A stretch of 64,000 bases of DNA from Leishmania infantum JPCM5 (Eukaryota > Euglenozoa > Kinetoplastea > Trypanosomatida > Trypanosomatidae), in the NCBI RefSeq assembly GCF_000002875.2, contig NC_009406.2:351785-415784 (forward strand), given 5' to 3'. Position numbers and translations under genes: made by a program. Positions 9,501 to 18,393 of this stretch are shown piece after piece; position 1 is the first letter of the stretch, and every line of letters begins with the position of its first letter. The notes under the pieces are model-generated. The model was not told the DNA's origin. It ran no database searches and was given only the letters and a program-made list of their open reading frames with translations.

Positions 9501-12272
9501 ATGAGCAACAACTACTCGCCTTTCTCGACTGCGCCCGTCGCGCGTGGCACCGGTGTGTCGGCGGCCTATAACCACCATCTGCATCAGCATCACCATGCGA
9601 GTAGTAGCAACAGCAACGGTCTCATGGATGGAATGCTGCCACCGCCGCTAGGGGCCCGGTCGCCGGGTGTTCCGGCAGCGGCGGTCATCGGCAGGGGTGG
9701 TAGCGGGGGTGGCATGCTGCCGTATCCGATTCCGCCTCCTCAGTCTCAGCAGCAGCAGCAGCACGCGACATCCGCCTCCATCATGAGCACTTGCGGTCCA
9801 ACAGGCAACGTCGGTGCGGGAATGCCCAGCAGCGGCCCAGCCGTCCCGGCACCCCGGTCCGCCGCCACCCTACTTGCTGAGGCCACCGGCGCGCCACCGC
9901 CGCCGCCGGCTCCATCGCGCGTGCCAGGCAACACCGCAAGCATGGCTTCTGCTGCTGCTGCTGCTGGAGGTCTCGCTGCGGGCATTGCCGGTGCGACGGC
10001 AGCAGCGCCACTGCTTGGTGCTCCTTCGGTGCCGACTATTACGCCGTCCTTGGCAGCGCTAGCGGCAACAGCGCCCGATTCGGCTGCCGCGGCGTCGGCG
10101 GCCGCATTAGTGTCGCCATCGTTCAAGGTCTTCACCACATCTGCGGCGGCCATGCTGTCATCGATGGCGGAGGCTGGCGGGTTGGCGGACCCAGTAGAGG
10201 GCGCTGGTGGTACCGCCGCCTGCTCCGTAGCTGGTGCCCCGGTTGCCGCCGCTGCTGCAGCATCCGCCGCGACTTCCTTTATGCCGGCACGGCCGCCTGC
10301 CATCAACCCTCACTCCAAGGTTGAAATCCAGTTTACGCTGCCGACCACACAGGAGCGCGTTGACGCAGACGAGTGTGACGCGTTCGGCTTCGAGGAAGAG
10401 TCGGAAGATGACTATGCCGCCGACATCCTTACGCAAGTCTTGATGACGATCAAGGACGTCGACCGCAATAATGATCCGGAGGAGGCGGATCTGGAGCTGC
10501 GTGGAAAGGAGTGGTACACCTTCATCCTCGACAGCGGCGACGCCCGCCAGGCAGCAGCGGCTCTAAAGGCGAAGATGTCGCAGCTGACGGACAACGAACT
10601 GCGTGTGATGCTGAACGGCTTGGCCAGCGCTATCATCTATCACAACACCTGGGCCGCTGTCTTGCACTTGGGGATCCAAGAGAAGGCCACGCTGCGCCAT
10701 CTGGTCCTGCGCATTGTCCTGAAGATGCTCGTCGCGCACCGCTGTATGCCGTGCGAGGCAGAGAAGTACGTGGCAGTTCTGGTAAAGATGCTCATCGTAG
10801 GCTGGGTAAGCATGAAGGGAACTCTCGACACCGTCGAGCTGTGCCTGCAGCACGATGAGCTTATCCATATCGGGCTGCGCATCGTTGAGCACAGTTTCCA
10901 TAAGTCGCGAAGAGTCTTAGAACTTCGCGCCGCCTTAGCGACTCGGCCGCGTCTTGCGCGGCGCCTCGCGGAGCTGTACGCCACGGAGCCACGGTTTGAA
11001 GTGGATGTCGCGCTTGTCACACGCTGGTGGCGCGGGACACCGCCGACAATCTACTGCTCCGTGCCGATGGAGAACTCCCAAGGGGATTCGCTGTCGAACC
11101 CCGTGACGTGCATGGCGTACTTCGGCGTCCGTGATGAGGTGGTGACAGGTGACATGAGCGGCGCAGTCACTCTTTGGGGCCCGCCGGGGTCGTCCCGTCA
11201 GCCGTCGGCCAAGAACCCGTTAGGGCTCCCGCACGTGAGCGTTCGCCCCCGTGGCGTCGTGCCGCTGCCGATGAACTGCGTCCCTGTCGCGATGGCTGGC
11301 CAGCGCTTGGATGGGCAATACCTTGCCATCGCCGGCATGCCGTTCAAGTCGCGCAAGCCGTACTCGAAGTACTGTGGGCGACCGGCCGTTAGGCCGTCCT
11401 CGACTTCGGCTGCTGCCACCGCGATGGCGGCCGCCGATGGTGCGGTGGACGGAGCGTGCGTGGCAGGGGATGCGGCGAGCATGGCGGCAGGGGCGGCGGT
11501 TGGCACAGGCAGCGCCGGCGCCATCATCGTCATCACATGCAACGAGAACTCGATCCGGTGGAACAAGGGCGAGATCGTCATGCGGCCGCCAGGAATTGCC
11601 CTGACCGCGATCACGGCGTTCCGAAACTCCATCGTTGTCGTCGGCGAGAGCGCTGTCAGCGCCGCTGCCGCTGGTGGGCCCGGTGCGGCGGGTGTGTTGA
11701 GCGGCAACGCCAGCGCCCCTCACAGACTCAGCTTTGTCGATGTCATGAGCGGCAGCGTCATGCGCCAACTTCCCAAGGCGCATGACGACTACATCACCGC
11801 GCTGACAGTGCTCGAGGAGAGCAGCTACGTTCTTCTCTCCGGCGGCCGCGATGCCGCGGTGAAGATGTGGGACCCGCGCTCGCGCGAGGACACCCCTGTC
11901 GTAAACACAGCGCTCTGCACCGGCGCGCTCCACCACGAGACCACCATCTCTTCGATCCACACGACCCGCTACAACATCATCACAACTGACGTCTACGGTG
12001 CCATGGTCGTGTGGGACCTCCGCAACATGGCGGCGCCCTACAAGCGGCATCAATTCGCGTACCCTATCGCAGAGGCTACGCTCATTCAACAGAATCGTGC
12101 TGCACTCGCGACGACGCGCGGTATCATGACGGTCTCGCTTGACACGCTTGGGCCACAGGACCTGTACTACGATAAGGGCATCTGCACCCGTCTGCTGGCG
12201 AACGACGCCGGCAACCTCCTCTTCGTAGCGCGGGAGGGCGAGCTGGACGTGTTTGCCGTGTCGAACTTCTAA
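9501..12272 (+). CDS. WD40-repeat protein with low-complexity N-terminus
   Basis: 923 residues from the ATG at 9501; an open GTG extension to 9303 has UTR-like composition and was dropped. Residues 1 to about 270 are Ala/Gly/Pro/Gln-rich. An acidic patch follows at about 290-305 (FGFEEESEDDYA). Residues about 327-512 are predicted to be an all-helical, repeat-like domain. The C-terminal part has WD40 blades at about 532-563 (ending GAVTLWG), 676-690, 762-795 (LLSGGRDAAVKMWDPRS) and 816-842 (GAMVVWDLR). WD40 propellers are protein-interaction platforms, so this is probably a scaffold or complex subunit. A helical domain before a propeller occurs in trafficking, RNA-processing and cytoskeletal proteins; the sequence does not decide between them. 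Confidence 0.85.
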   Translation: MSNNYSPFSTAPVARGTGVSAAYNHHLHQHHHASSSNSNGLMDGMLPPPLGARSPGVPAAAVIGRGGSGGGMLPYPIPPPQSQQQQQHATSASIMSTCGPTGNVGAGMPSSGPAVPAPRSAATLLAEATGAPPPPPAPSRVPGNTASMASAAAAAGGLAAGIAGATAAAPLLGAPSVPTITPSLAALAATAPDSAAAASAAALVSPSFKVFTTSAAAMLSSMAEAGGLADPVEGAGGTAACSVAGAPVAAAAAASAATSFMPARPPAINPHSKVEIQFTLPTTQERVDADECDAFGFEEESEDDYAADILTQVLMTIKDVDRNNDPEEADLELRGKEWYTFILDSGDARQAAAALKAKMSQLTDNELRVMLNGLASAIIYHNTWAAVLHLGIQEKATLRHLVLRIVLKMLVAHRCMPCEAEKYVAVLVKMLIVGWVSMKGTLDTVELCLQHDELIHIGLRIVEHSFHKSRRVLELRAALATRPRLARRLAELYATEPRFEVDVALVTRWWRGTPPTIYCSVPMENSQGDSLSNPVTCMAYFGVRDEVVTGDMSGAVTLWGPPGSSRQPSAKNPLGLPHVSVRPRGVVPLPMNCVPVAMAGQRLDGQYLAIAGMPFKSRKPYSKYCGRPAVRPSSTSAAATAMAAADGAVDGACVAGDAASMAAGAAVGTGSAGAIIVITCNENSIRWNKGEIVMRPPGIALTAITAFRNSIVVVGESAVSAAAAGGPGAAGVLSGNASAPHRLSFVDVMSGSVMRQLPKAHDDYITALTVLEESSYVLLSGGRDAAVKMWDPRSREDTPVVNTALCTGALHHETTISSIHTTRYNIITTDVYGAMVVWDLRNMAAPYKRHQFAYPIAEATLIQQNRAALATTRGIMTVSLDTLGPQDLYYDKGICTRLLANDAGNLLFVAREGELDVFAVSNF

Positions 12273-13369
12273 CCCTGCAGAGAAAAGGAGGGTATCATCT
12301 TGGAGGTGGCGATTGAAACGGACGACAAGAAGTGAGGGTGGATGGAGGGTGGGGGGTGGCAGGAAGCGTCGCCGATGAGGCGCGCATGTGTAGGTGATCA
12401 CCGTCCTCCGCCATATAAGGCACCCATGTCACGTGATGCGGTGCTCGCTAGAAAGAGAGAGACACACCATGCGGCGCGCACGGAAGGTGGCAGAGGTGCG
12501 GGGGCGACGCTTTACCGGTGGTCTGTTCCTTTTTGTTTTGCGTGCGTGTGCGCCTGCTTGCCCGAATGTCCTCTGCTGTGTGCACGTTGACTGCATGTAT
12601 ACATGCGTGTGTTTGTGTGGTGGTTGCATGCAAGGCGCATCTGCCCCCCCCCTTCTTCATGCTCTCCTCTTTTATACCCTCACCTTGTGTTGTTCTTCAT
12701 AACTGTTGTGGTGAAGCGTGTGAGTGCTTTTGGTGTGCTTGTGGGTTCGTAATGGCGCTGCCGAAAGCTAACTCGACAACTAGAAGCGGAGAGCTGAAGC
12801 AAGGAGCGCACTGTTCTTCCCCCTGCCTTTGCACCCCACTGTAACTCTCCCTCCCTCGCGGCTCCGCGCGCACTAGAGACGGTCGGAGCACAGCGGGCCA
12901 AGGTACAACTTGTGTCGGAGCCCGTGGTCAGCTGCTGCGCCTTCTGTATCTACCTCCTCGCAGCCTCTGCTCGCGAAGAACAGCGTGCAATGGGGGAGAG
13001 TGAGGGCAGTCGCGCAATGCGCGAGGTGAGCTGCAAGGCATGGCTCTTGTCCCCACCTCTCCTTCTAAGTGTCTGCCTGTGTGTCTGTGTGCTCGTTGCC
13101 CACATCTCCTATTGCCTCCGTCTCCCTCTCCCTCTCCCTCCCTCTCTTAACTGCATGTCTGTTGACGTACATGCTCTGCGTTTGCCTGCCCCTCATGCAA
13201 TGCCACAACAAAGTATTAGTCGGCTGGGCTAACTCCGGTTCTTCTACTGCTGCCTTCCTCGCGCAGCAGCAGCAGCAGCAGCAGCAGCCTCTCCCTCCTT
13301 CACCTTTGCTTTTCTTGTGGGGTGGATCAGCCGCTAGGGTCCCTCTCGGTGCTTGCGCCTGTGTGTGGA
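12273..13369. other. Intergenic spacer ending in a (CAG)8 5' leader
   Basis: 3' UTR of the WD40 gene, then GT-rich and pyrimidine-rich sequence and a (CAG)8 run. No convincing gene. Confidence 0.7.
13237..13287 (+). promoter_or_regulatory. Candidate splice acceptor merged with a (CAG)8 repeat
   Basis: A C/T-rich tract at 13237-13264 runs directly into eight CAG units (13264-13287). The first AG after the tract is at 13265-13266, so every repeat unit offers another AG. The ATG is at 13370. Confidence 0.45.
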
Positions 13370-16300
13370 ATGTACCGCGCTAGATCCTGCGGCGTCGTGG
13401 CGACGTCAGCGGCAGTCCCGCGTGTCCTTACCGCTCTCGACACGGTGGCCCGTAGCTACACACCCATCTACGCTCCTGACCCGGCCACTGATCACCTCGG
13501 CGCCCTCCGCAGCGCCGACGAATGCCGAACCTTGTGGGCTCCGCACATTCCTGTGCCGTCGCTGACACGCGCCATCGAGCTCTGGCTGCGCTTCGGTAAT
13601 GACCCGGTCGTCCACACCGCTGCCTCTCCTGCATCAGCGGAGCGGGCGGAAGGGGATGCGGCGCCGTCGTCGACATCGCCCTTCGCCTATGTAGAGGACT
13701 ACATGGGGTCGAACATGGTCACCGGTGCACCAGAACACGTCAAAGAGAGCGCTGAACTCTGGTCCGAGTACTTCGAAACGAAGTACGTGCGACGTATGCG
13801 CCAGTCGCGGCGCACGTCGAAGCAGTACGTGGGCGTGCTTGGCGCGGACGGCAGAGGTCGCGGCGCGGGCGAGAGCGGCGGCGGCAGCCCGTCCTCGTCG
13901 CTCGCCAGCGTGCTCCTCGACGAAGCGGATCACCCGAATACGAAGTGGGAAGCCGACACGTTCTTCTGCGAGGTTGCCTACCTCAGCGAACGTCACCTCA
14001 AGACGAGAGTAACGAACCACCTGCAGCTCGAAAAGCTGCTCTGGGGCGGCACCGCAAAGCCGGATGCGTTTGTGCAGTTTTTCGAGGCCTTTCAGCAGCA
14101 GACTATCACCCGCATCCCCCTTCCCGTTCCGTCCATCTGGGTGTACGAGAGCACAGAGGCGAAGAAGAAGTGGGCGGAACGCTACCTGCCAGCCTGCAGC
14201 GCCGCGCACGAGTTCTTCCAGGAGAAGCTGCGTCCCCACGCCGCCGACGCACCTGCACAGGCGAAGCTACTGGCTGACATCGCGGCCGCTTACCACCAGG
14301 TGCACGCCATCCTGCTGGAGCGCCGCGCGCGCCAGGTCCAAGCAGGCGTGTACCCGAGTACGTGGACAGGTCGCGGCGCAGCTGCCACAGCGACGGAAGA
14401 GGCCTGGGCGGCGAACGAGGTGGAGAAGGAGCAGCGCCGCATGGACGAGGGCATCTACGACCCCGAGGATCTCCTCGACACCACCGCCGAGTGGGCCGCC
14501 GAGCACGCGAAGATCCAGGCCATACTTGAGCAACCTCTCACGAGCACCGGCAGTAATGGCGAGACGTCGTACGGCTTCTCCCTGCAGGACTTCTGGCTGC
14601 ACACGGAGCGCAGAGAGGCGCTGGAGACGGTGCATGTGCTGGAGTCCGAATCCCTCGCCCGCGTCGCGGCCGCCGCACGCCGTCGACTCTACAGCGAAAC
14701 GCCGTTACCTGACGTCTTCGCAGGGTTGGAGGAGAGTGTGGCGAAGGCACGCCTCGATCTGCGTGCGGCGGTGCTGAAGCCTCACTTCAATGGTGTGTGG
14801 TGTCGCATGCATTACGTCAAGTTCGGCGCTGCCTCGCTTGTGCAGCACACCCACACGGCGAGCCGGCAGCTGTTGTTCCACTACGCCGCCTCGACGCAGG
14901 TGGTGGCGGCTACAGCGGAGATGTACTACTCCACGAAGCCCTTGAGCAGTCAGCTGGACTACGCGTCGCCGTACACCTTCCGCCGCTCTTTGGCGCGGCA
15001 CTGCTCTCACTATGGAGTGGAAATGGCGCACGCGGCGCAGCAGCCGCTGCTGCTCAGCGCCGCCCACCTCGCCAAGGCAGAGGGGGTCATAGGCCGTGTA
15101 GTTCGGCAGGCAGCCGCCCCGTTCGGCGCCCGTCGCCGGGCGCGGTACAGCGCAGCCCAGCTGAATAATCAACGTCTGCTGAACCCTGTCAAATCCGTGC
15201 AAGTGACGGCGCCGGCGCCGGAGCTGCTCGCTGCCGGTGCTGACCTGCTCACCATCTTGCGGGAGGAGAAGACACCCAAGGCAAAGGCAGCTGGGGAGGC
15301 TCTCAAGGTGTGGCCGCTGGGCTCACGGCAGACAGTCTCATACGACTGGACGTCCCCGGCGCTCGACAAGCTGCGCCTCCTGCGCCTCACGGACGGCCCC
15401 CTCACCGCCGAGCAGGCGGCGCAGCGAGACCAGCTGCGGCAGGCGGGGCGACTCGAGATTTCGCTGTGGCGACGGTGCACCGCCGAGGAGCGCCAAAAAG
15501 TGCGCGCGCGGATGCAGAAGGAGGCGATCGATGTGCAGGCGCTCGTCTCCGAGACGCCGGCCCTCCAGGAGGTGTCAGCGTACGCCTCGCACCTCTACCG
15601 AAAACTCACTCGTGAGCAGGAGCAGGAGCAATCGCACAGCGACGCCGCGTCGACGCCGCAGGCGTGGGACGAGGCCAGCGGAGAATGGGTCTTTGCCGTC
15701 ATGCTTGACGATAACGTGCCGCTCTCCGAGACGCAATCGACGGAGGTATTTCTCCCGTACGTCGACGCAGCGGGCCGGCGCCTGCCGAACGGCGAATACC
15801 GTGTGGTCGTCCGCGCCGTGGACCGTGAGCTGAACCCGACCGAGCACCCGACACTCATGAGCGATGCCGCCTCCTCCCCCTTCTCCGTTGTCGATGCACT
15901 CCCGCAGCTCTATGCGCAGTACACACAGCATCAGCAGCCCGCCGACAAGGCCACGGGGGCGCCGACAGAGGCGCCGCTCGAGGGCGACATGGCGGGCAAG
16001 GATTTGATGCCGTTCTGCGCTTTCCTTCGTGAGGCTGGCCTGCACATCTCGCTCAGCGCCGAGTTCGCCATGGGCCAGTCCTTGGATAAGCAGGGTAATG
16101 TCTCGGTGGCAGAGGTGGCAGCGGCGCTGAGAGGCACAGAGTACCACCGCAGTCAGTGTGAGCACGGCATCACCGACGCCCAGCGCACCATTGAGCCGCA
16201 GTGCCGTCTGCACTGGTCTCTCTATCACCCAGGAGCGACGGAGCAGGAGTGGGCAGCGGCGCGGCGTCGTGTGCTGCGGCGTGCCATGGCGGAGGAACGC

Positions 16301-17017
16301 GACTGGTGGCTGCCCGACCCTATGCTGGAGGTGACGGATGTGCGAACCGACAGCGCCGGTGCAGCGTCCTTCTCCTTTGGCGCCTACCCTGCCGTTGCAC
16401 GGTACGGCACGGAGCTGTGCACGGTTCTGCCTGCGCATGGCTCGAATCACATGGAGTACGCTGTTTTGCCTCCGCCCCCTGGCGTCAAGGCCACGGCGCG
16501 TGGCACCGGCGCGCAGGTGCATGCGGAGTGCACCGTGGACGGAACCGGTGCCCTCGCGTCGTTGCATTACGGCGCACCCATCAGCGCGGCGGACGTCACG
16601 GTCGAAGACGCGTTGAAGGCAGCCATGGAGGCAATACAAGTGGCGCAGATGCGGCACAACACACTGTCGATGGTGAAGCTGTGCGCGTTCGAGAAGCAGG
16701 CTCAGACGATGCTGTTCTGCGGCATTCAAGGCTTCGAGTTTGGTGGCAAGCACGGCCGCACATATGCGTACGCGTTGGATAAGGCAAAGCGCGAGATGGC
16801 GGCGACGGCCGAGGCTGGCCAAGTTGCCTCGCTCCAGGCCGCCGACGCCGAGAAGCTGCGGCTGTCAGATCAGGAGCAGACGTCGGCTGCAGTGGATCGC
16901 TTCGCATCACAGACCAACCCTGAGCAGCGCCTGACCCGCTTCGTGCCGCGCTCGACCATGAGCGGCTACAGCATGGAGGATGTAGGCCCCGAACGGACAT
17001 CCACATGGGGCCTGTAG
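13370..17017 (+). CDS. Large protein with predicted mitochondrial presequence, unknown function
   Basis: 1215 residues from the ATG at 13370; an upstream GTG at 13322 is in frame but lies just after the splice tract. The start MYRARSCGVVATSAAVPRVL is basic, rich in Ser/Ala and free of acidic residues, as in mitochondrial presequences. Codon third positions are strongly G/C throughout. The body mixes helices and has segments rich in Arg, Glu and Ala, for example about residues 700-760 (LTAEQAAQRDQLRQAGRLEI). A C-terminal portion has beta-like stretches and a Gly-rich segment CGIQGFEFGGKHGRTYAYAL. There are no membrane spans. No catalytic motif or known domain was recognised. Large lineage-specific mitochondrial proteins of this kind often belong to the mitoribosome or its assembly factors, but that is only a suggestion. 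Confidence 0.8.
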   Translation: MYRARSCGVVATSAAVPRVLTALDTVARSYTPIYAPDPATDHLGALRSADECRTLWAPHIPVPSLTRAIELWLRFGNDPVVHTAASPASAERAEGDAAPSSTSPFAYVEDYMGSNMVTGAPEHVKESAELWSEYFETKYVRRMRQSRRTSKQYVGVLGADGRGRGAGESGGGSPSSSLASVLLDEADHPNTKWEADTFFCEVAYLSERHLKTRVTNHLQLEKLLWGGTAKPDAFVQFFEAFQQQTITRIPLPVPSIWVYESTEAKKKWAERYLPACSAAHEFFQEKLRPHAADAPAQAKLLADIAAAYHQVHAILLERRARQVQAGVYPSTWTGRGAAATATEEAWAANEVEKEQRRMDEGIYDPEDLLDTTAEWAAEHAKIQAILEQPLTSTGSNGETSYGFSLQDFWLHTERREALETVHVLESESLARVAAAARRRLYSETPLPDVFAGLEESVAKARLDLRAAVLKPHFNGVWCRMHYVKFGAASLVQHTHTASRQLLFHYAASTQVVAATAEMYYSTKPLSSQLDYASPYTFRRSLARHCSHYGVEMAHAAQQPLLLSAAHLAKAEGVIGRVVRQAAAPFGARRRARYSAAQLNNQRLLNPVKSVQVTAPAPELLAAGADLLTILREEKTPKAKAAGEALKVWPLGSRQTVSYDWTSPALDKLRLLRLTDGPLTAEQAAQRDQLRQAGRLEISLWRRCTAEERQKVRARMQKEAIDVQALVSETPALQEVSAYASHLYRKLTREQEQEQSHSDAASTPQAWDEASGEWVFAVMLDDNVPLSETQSTEVFLPYVDAAGRRLPNGEYRVVVRAVDRELNPTEHPTLMSDAASSPFSVVDALPQLYAQYTQHQQPADKATGAPTEAPLEGDMAGKDLMPFCAFLREAGLHISLSAEFAMGQSLDKQGNVSVAEVAAALRGTEYHRSQCEHGITDAQRTIEPQCRLHWSLYHPGATEQEWAAARRRVLRRAMAEERDWWLPDPMLEVTDVRTDSAGAASFSFGAYPAVARYGTELCTVLPAHGSNHMEYAVLPPPPGVKATARGTGAQVHAECTVDGTGALASLHYGAPISAADVTVEDALKAAMEAIQVAQMRHNTLSMVKLCAFEKQAQTMLFCGIQGFEFGGKHGRTYAYALDKAKREMAATAEAGQVASLQAADAEKLRLSDQEQTSAAVDRFASQTNPEQRLTRFVPRSTMSGYSMEDVGPERTSTWGL

Positions 17018-18393
17018 TGGAGCATGCCATCACTTCTCTGGGCGGACGCGTGAGGAAGGGAGAGGAGGGGAGTTGATGGCGCATGTCATTTGATTCCTAA
17101 CGTTTGGCGGCCTCTGCCGGCGCGTCGATGCGATGCGCTGTGCATGAAGATAGCGCTGTTCGTGGCCGAGCTTCAGGCCGCTCCCTTAATTCCTGTTGTT
17201 GTAGTTTGATCGCGCGCGACACCATCGCCTGTGTGCTGTCATGAATGAGAGTGGGGGTGCGCGGGTCTTGTGCAGGAGCGCGTTACCGGCGTCACCGTCG
17301 CTCTCCGTGTCGCAGGAACATTTTCCTTAGTGGTTGGCGCTGGCTGAATCCGCGGTCGCAGAAGTTTGGTTGGCGTTGTCTCTGTCCCCCGCCTTCGCCC
17401 CCCATACTGTCTTCTCCCTTGTCTGACGTTCTCTGCGTGCACGCAGTTGTGGGGGGGAGGCGTCTTCCCCCCTCCCTCCCTCCCCCGAGCGCTACTCGGG
17501 CACGCGCACACACGCGAACACTCATCACCTGCGCATACCTGCTCACGGGCATACCTAGAGAGAGAGAGAGGGGGGACGGACTCACTTCCGTGTTCGTCAT
17601 TGTCACTCTCACACCTAAACACGCACAACATCAAAGCAGCGGTGGCGCGGCTTCCCTTGCACCCGATAGGGGAAGAGGCGCACGGCACCGTCGATGGCGC
17701 TCACATTCTGGCCATCCGCTCGCACGCGCTTATAGGCTGTTTTCCATGCGGCTGTGCGCATCGGCTCCTCCCCCACTCCACCGCACCCCACCCCTCCGAT
17801 AGCGATGTTCTCTTTTACGAGCTCATGCGTGGGTGCATGCACGCACATCCGCAAATCACCACTTTCGCCAGCATTCTCCCGTGCTACCCCACCCCACTCC
17901 CGCAACCCGTGAGCATGATTGTGCCCGTGTGTTTGTGTATGTATGCGCCTCTTCACGTTCATGATCGACTTGGTGACGGCAAAATCACAGCGCAGCCTCA
18001 CACCAGATCGGCACGCGATACCGCATTGCATCATAGACACAACACGCGCACACAAACGCAAGCGCTGCAGAAAAAAAGAAGTGGGGAAGGCACACCAAGT
18101 CGGAGTGATGCGCACGCGTACAGCGGCTGCATCGCAATACCCTTGACACACTCCCAACCCTTCCCCCTTCAAACCTCGTGCAACGTATCGCATCAGGCAA
18201 GCGTCGACGCTGTACCCAACCAACACGCACTCTCCCCACCGCCATACACGCATACATACTTCCATAGAAGGTGTTAGGCGGTCAACTTCATACCAGCCTA
18301 AAGCAAGGCAACTCTGCCGGCATCCTAATCAGCAGCAAAGACGGCAGCCCCCTCCCTCCACCGCGGCGGCAGCGCCGTCATCACCTGCGGAAA
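17018..18393. other. Intergenic spacer
   Basis: Holds pyrimidine-rich blocks (about 17385-17420, 17462-17488, 18132-18172) and GA-rich patches. The 303-codon open frame at 17366-18277 is His/Ser/Pro-rich, typical of UTR translation. No gene is supported. Confidence 0.65.

Noticed and set aside
11220..12401. 393-codon minus-strand ORF opposite the WD40 gene
   Set aside because: Shadow of a GC-rich coding frame; the + strand frame shows WD40 repeats and proper codon bias.
15575..16822. 415-codon minus-strand ORF opposite the mitochondrial protein gene
   Set aside because: Shadow frame, Arg/His/Cys-rich, no independent start context.
17366..18277. 303-codon + strand ORF between the mitochondrial and barrel genes
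   Set aside because: His/Ser/Pro composition of translated UTR, weak third-position bias, overlaps pyrimidine tracts.
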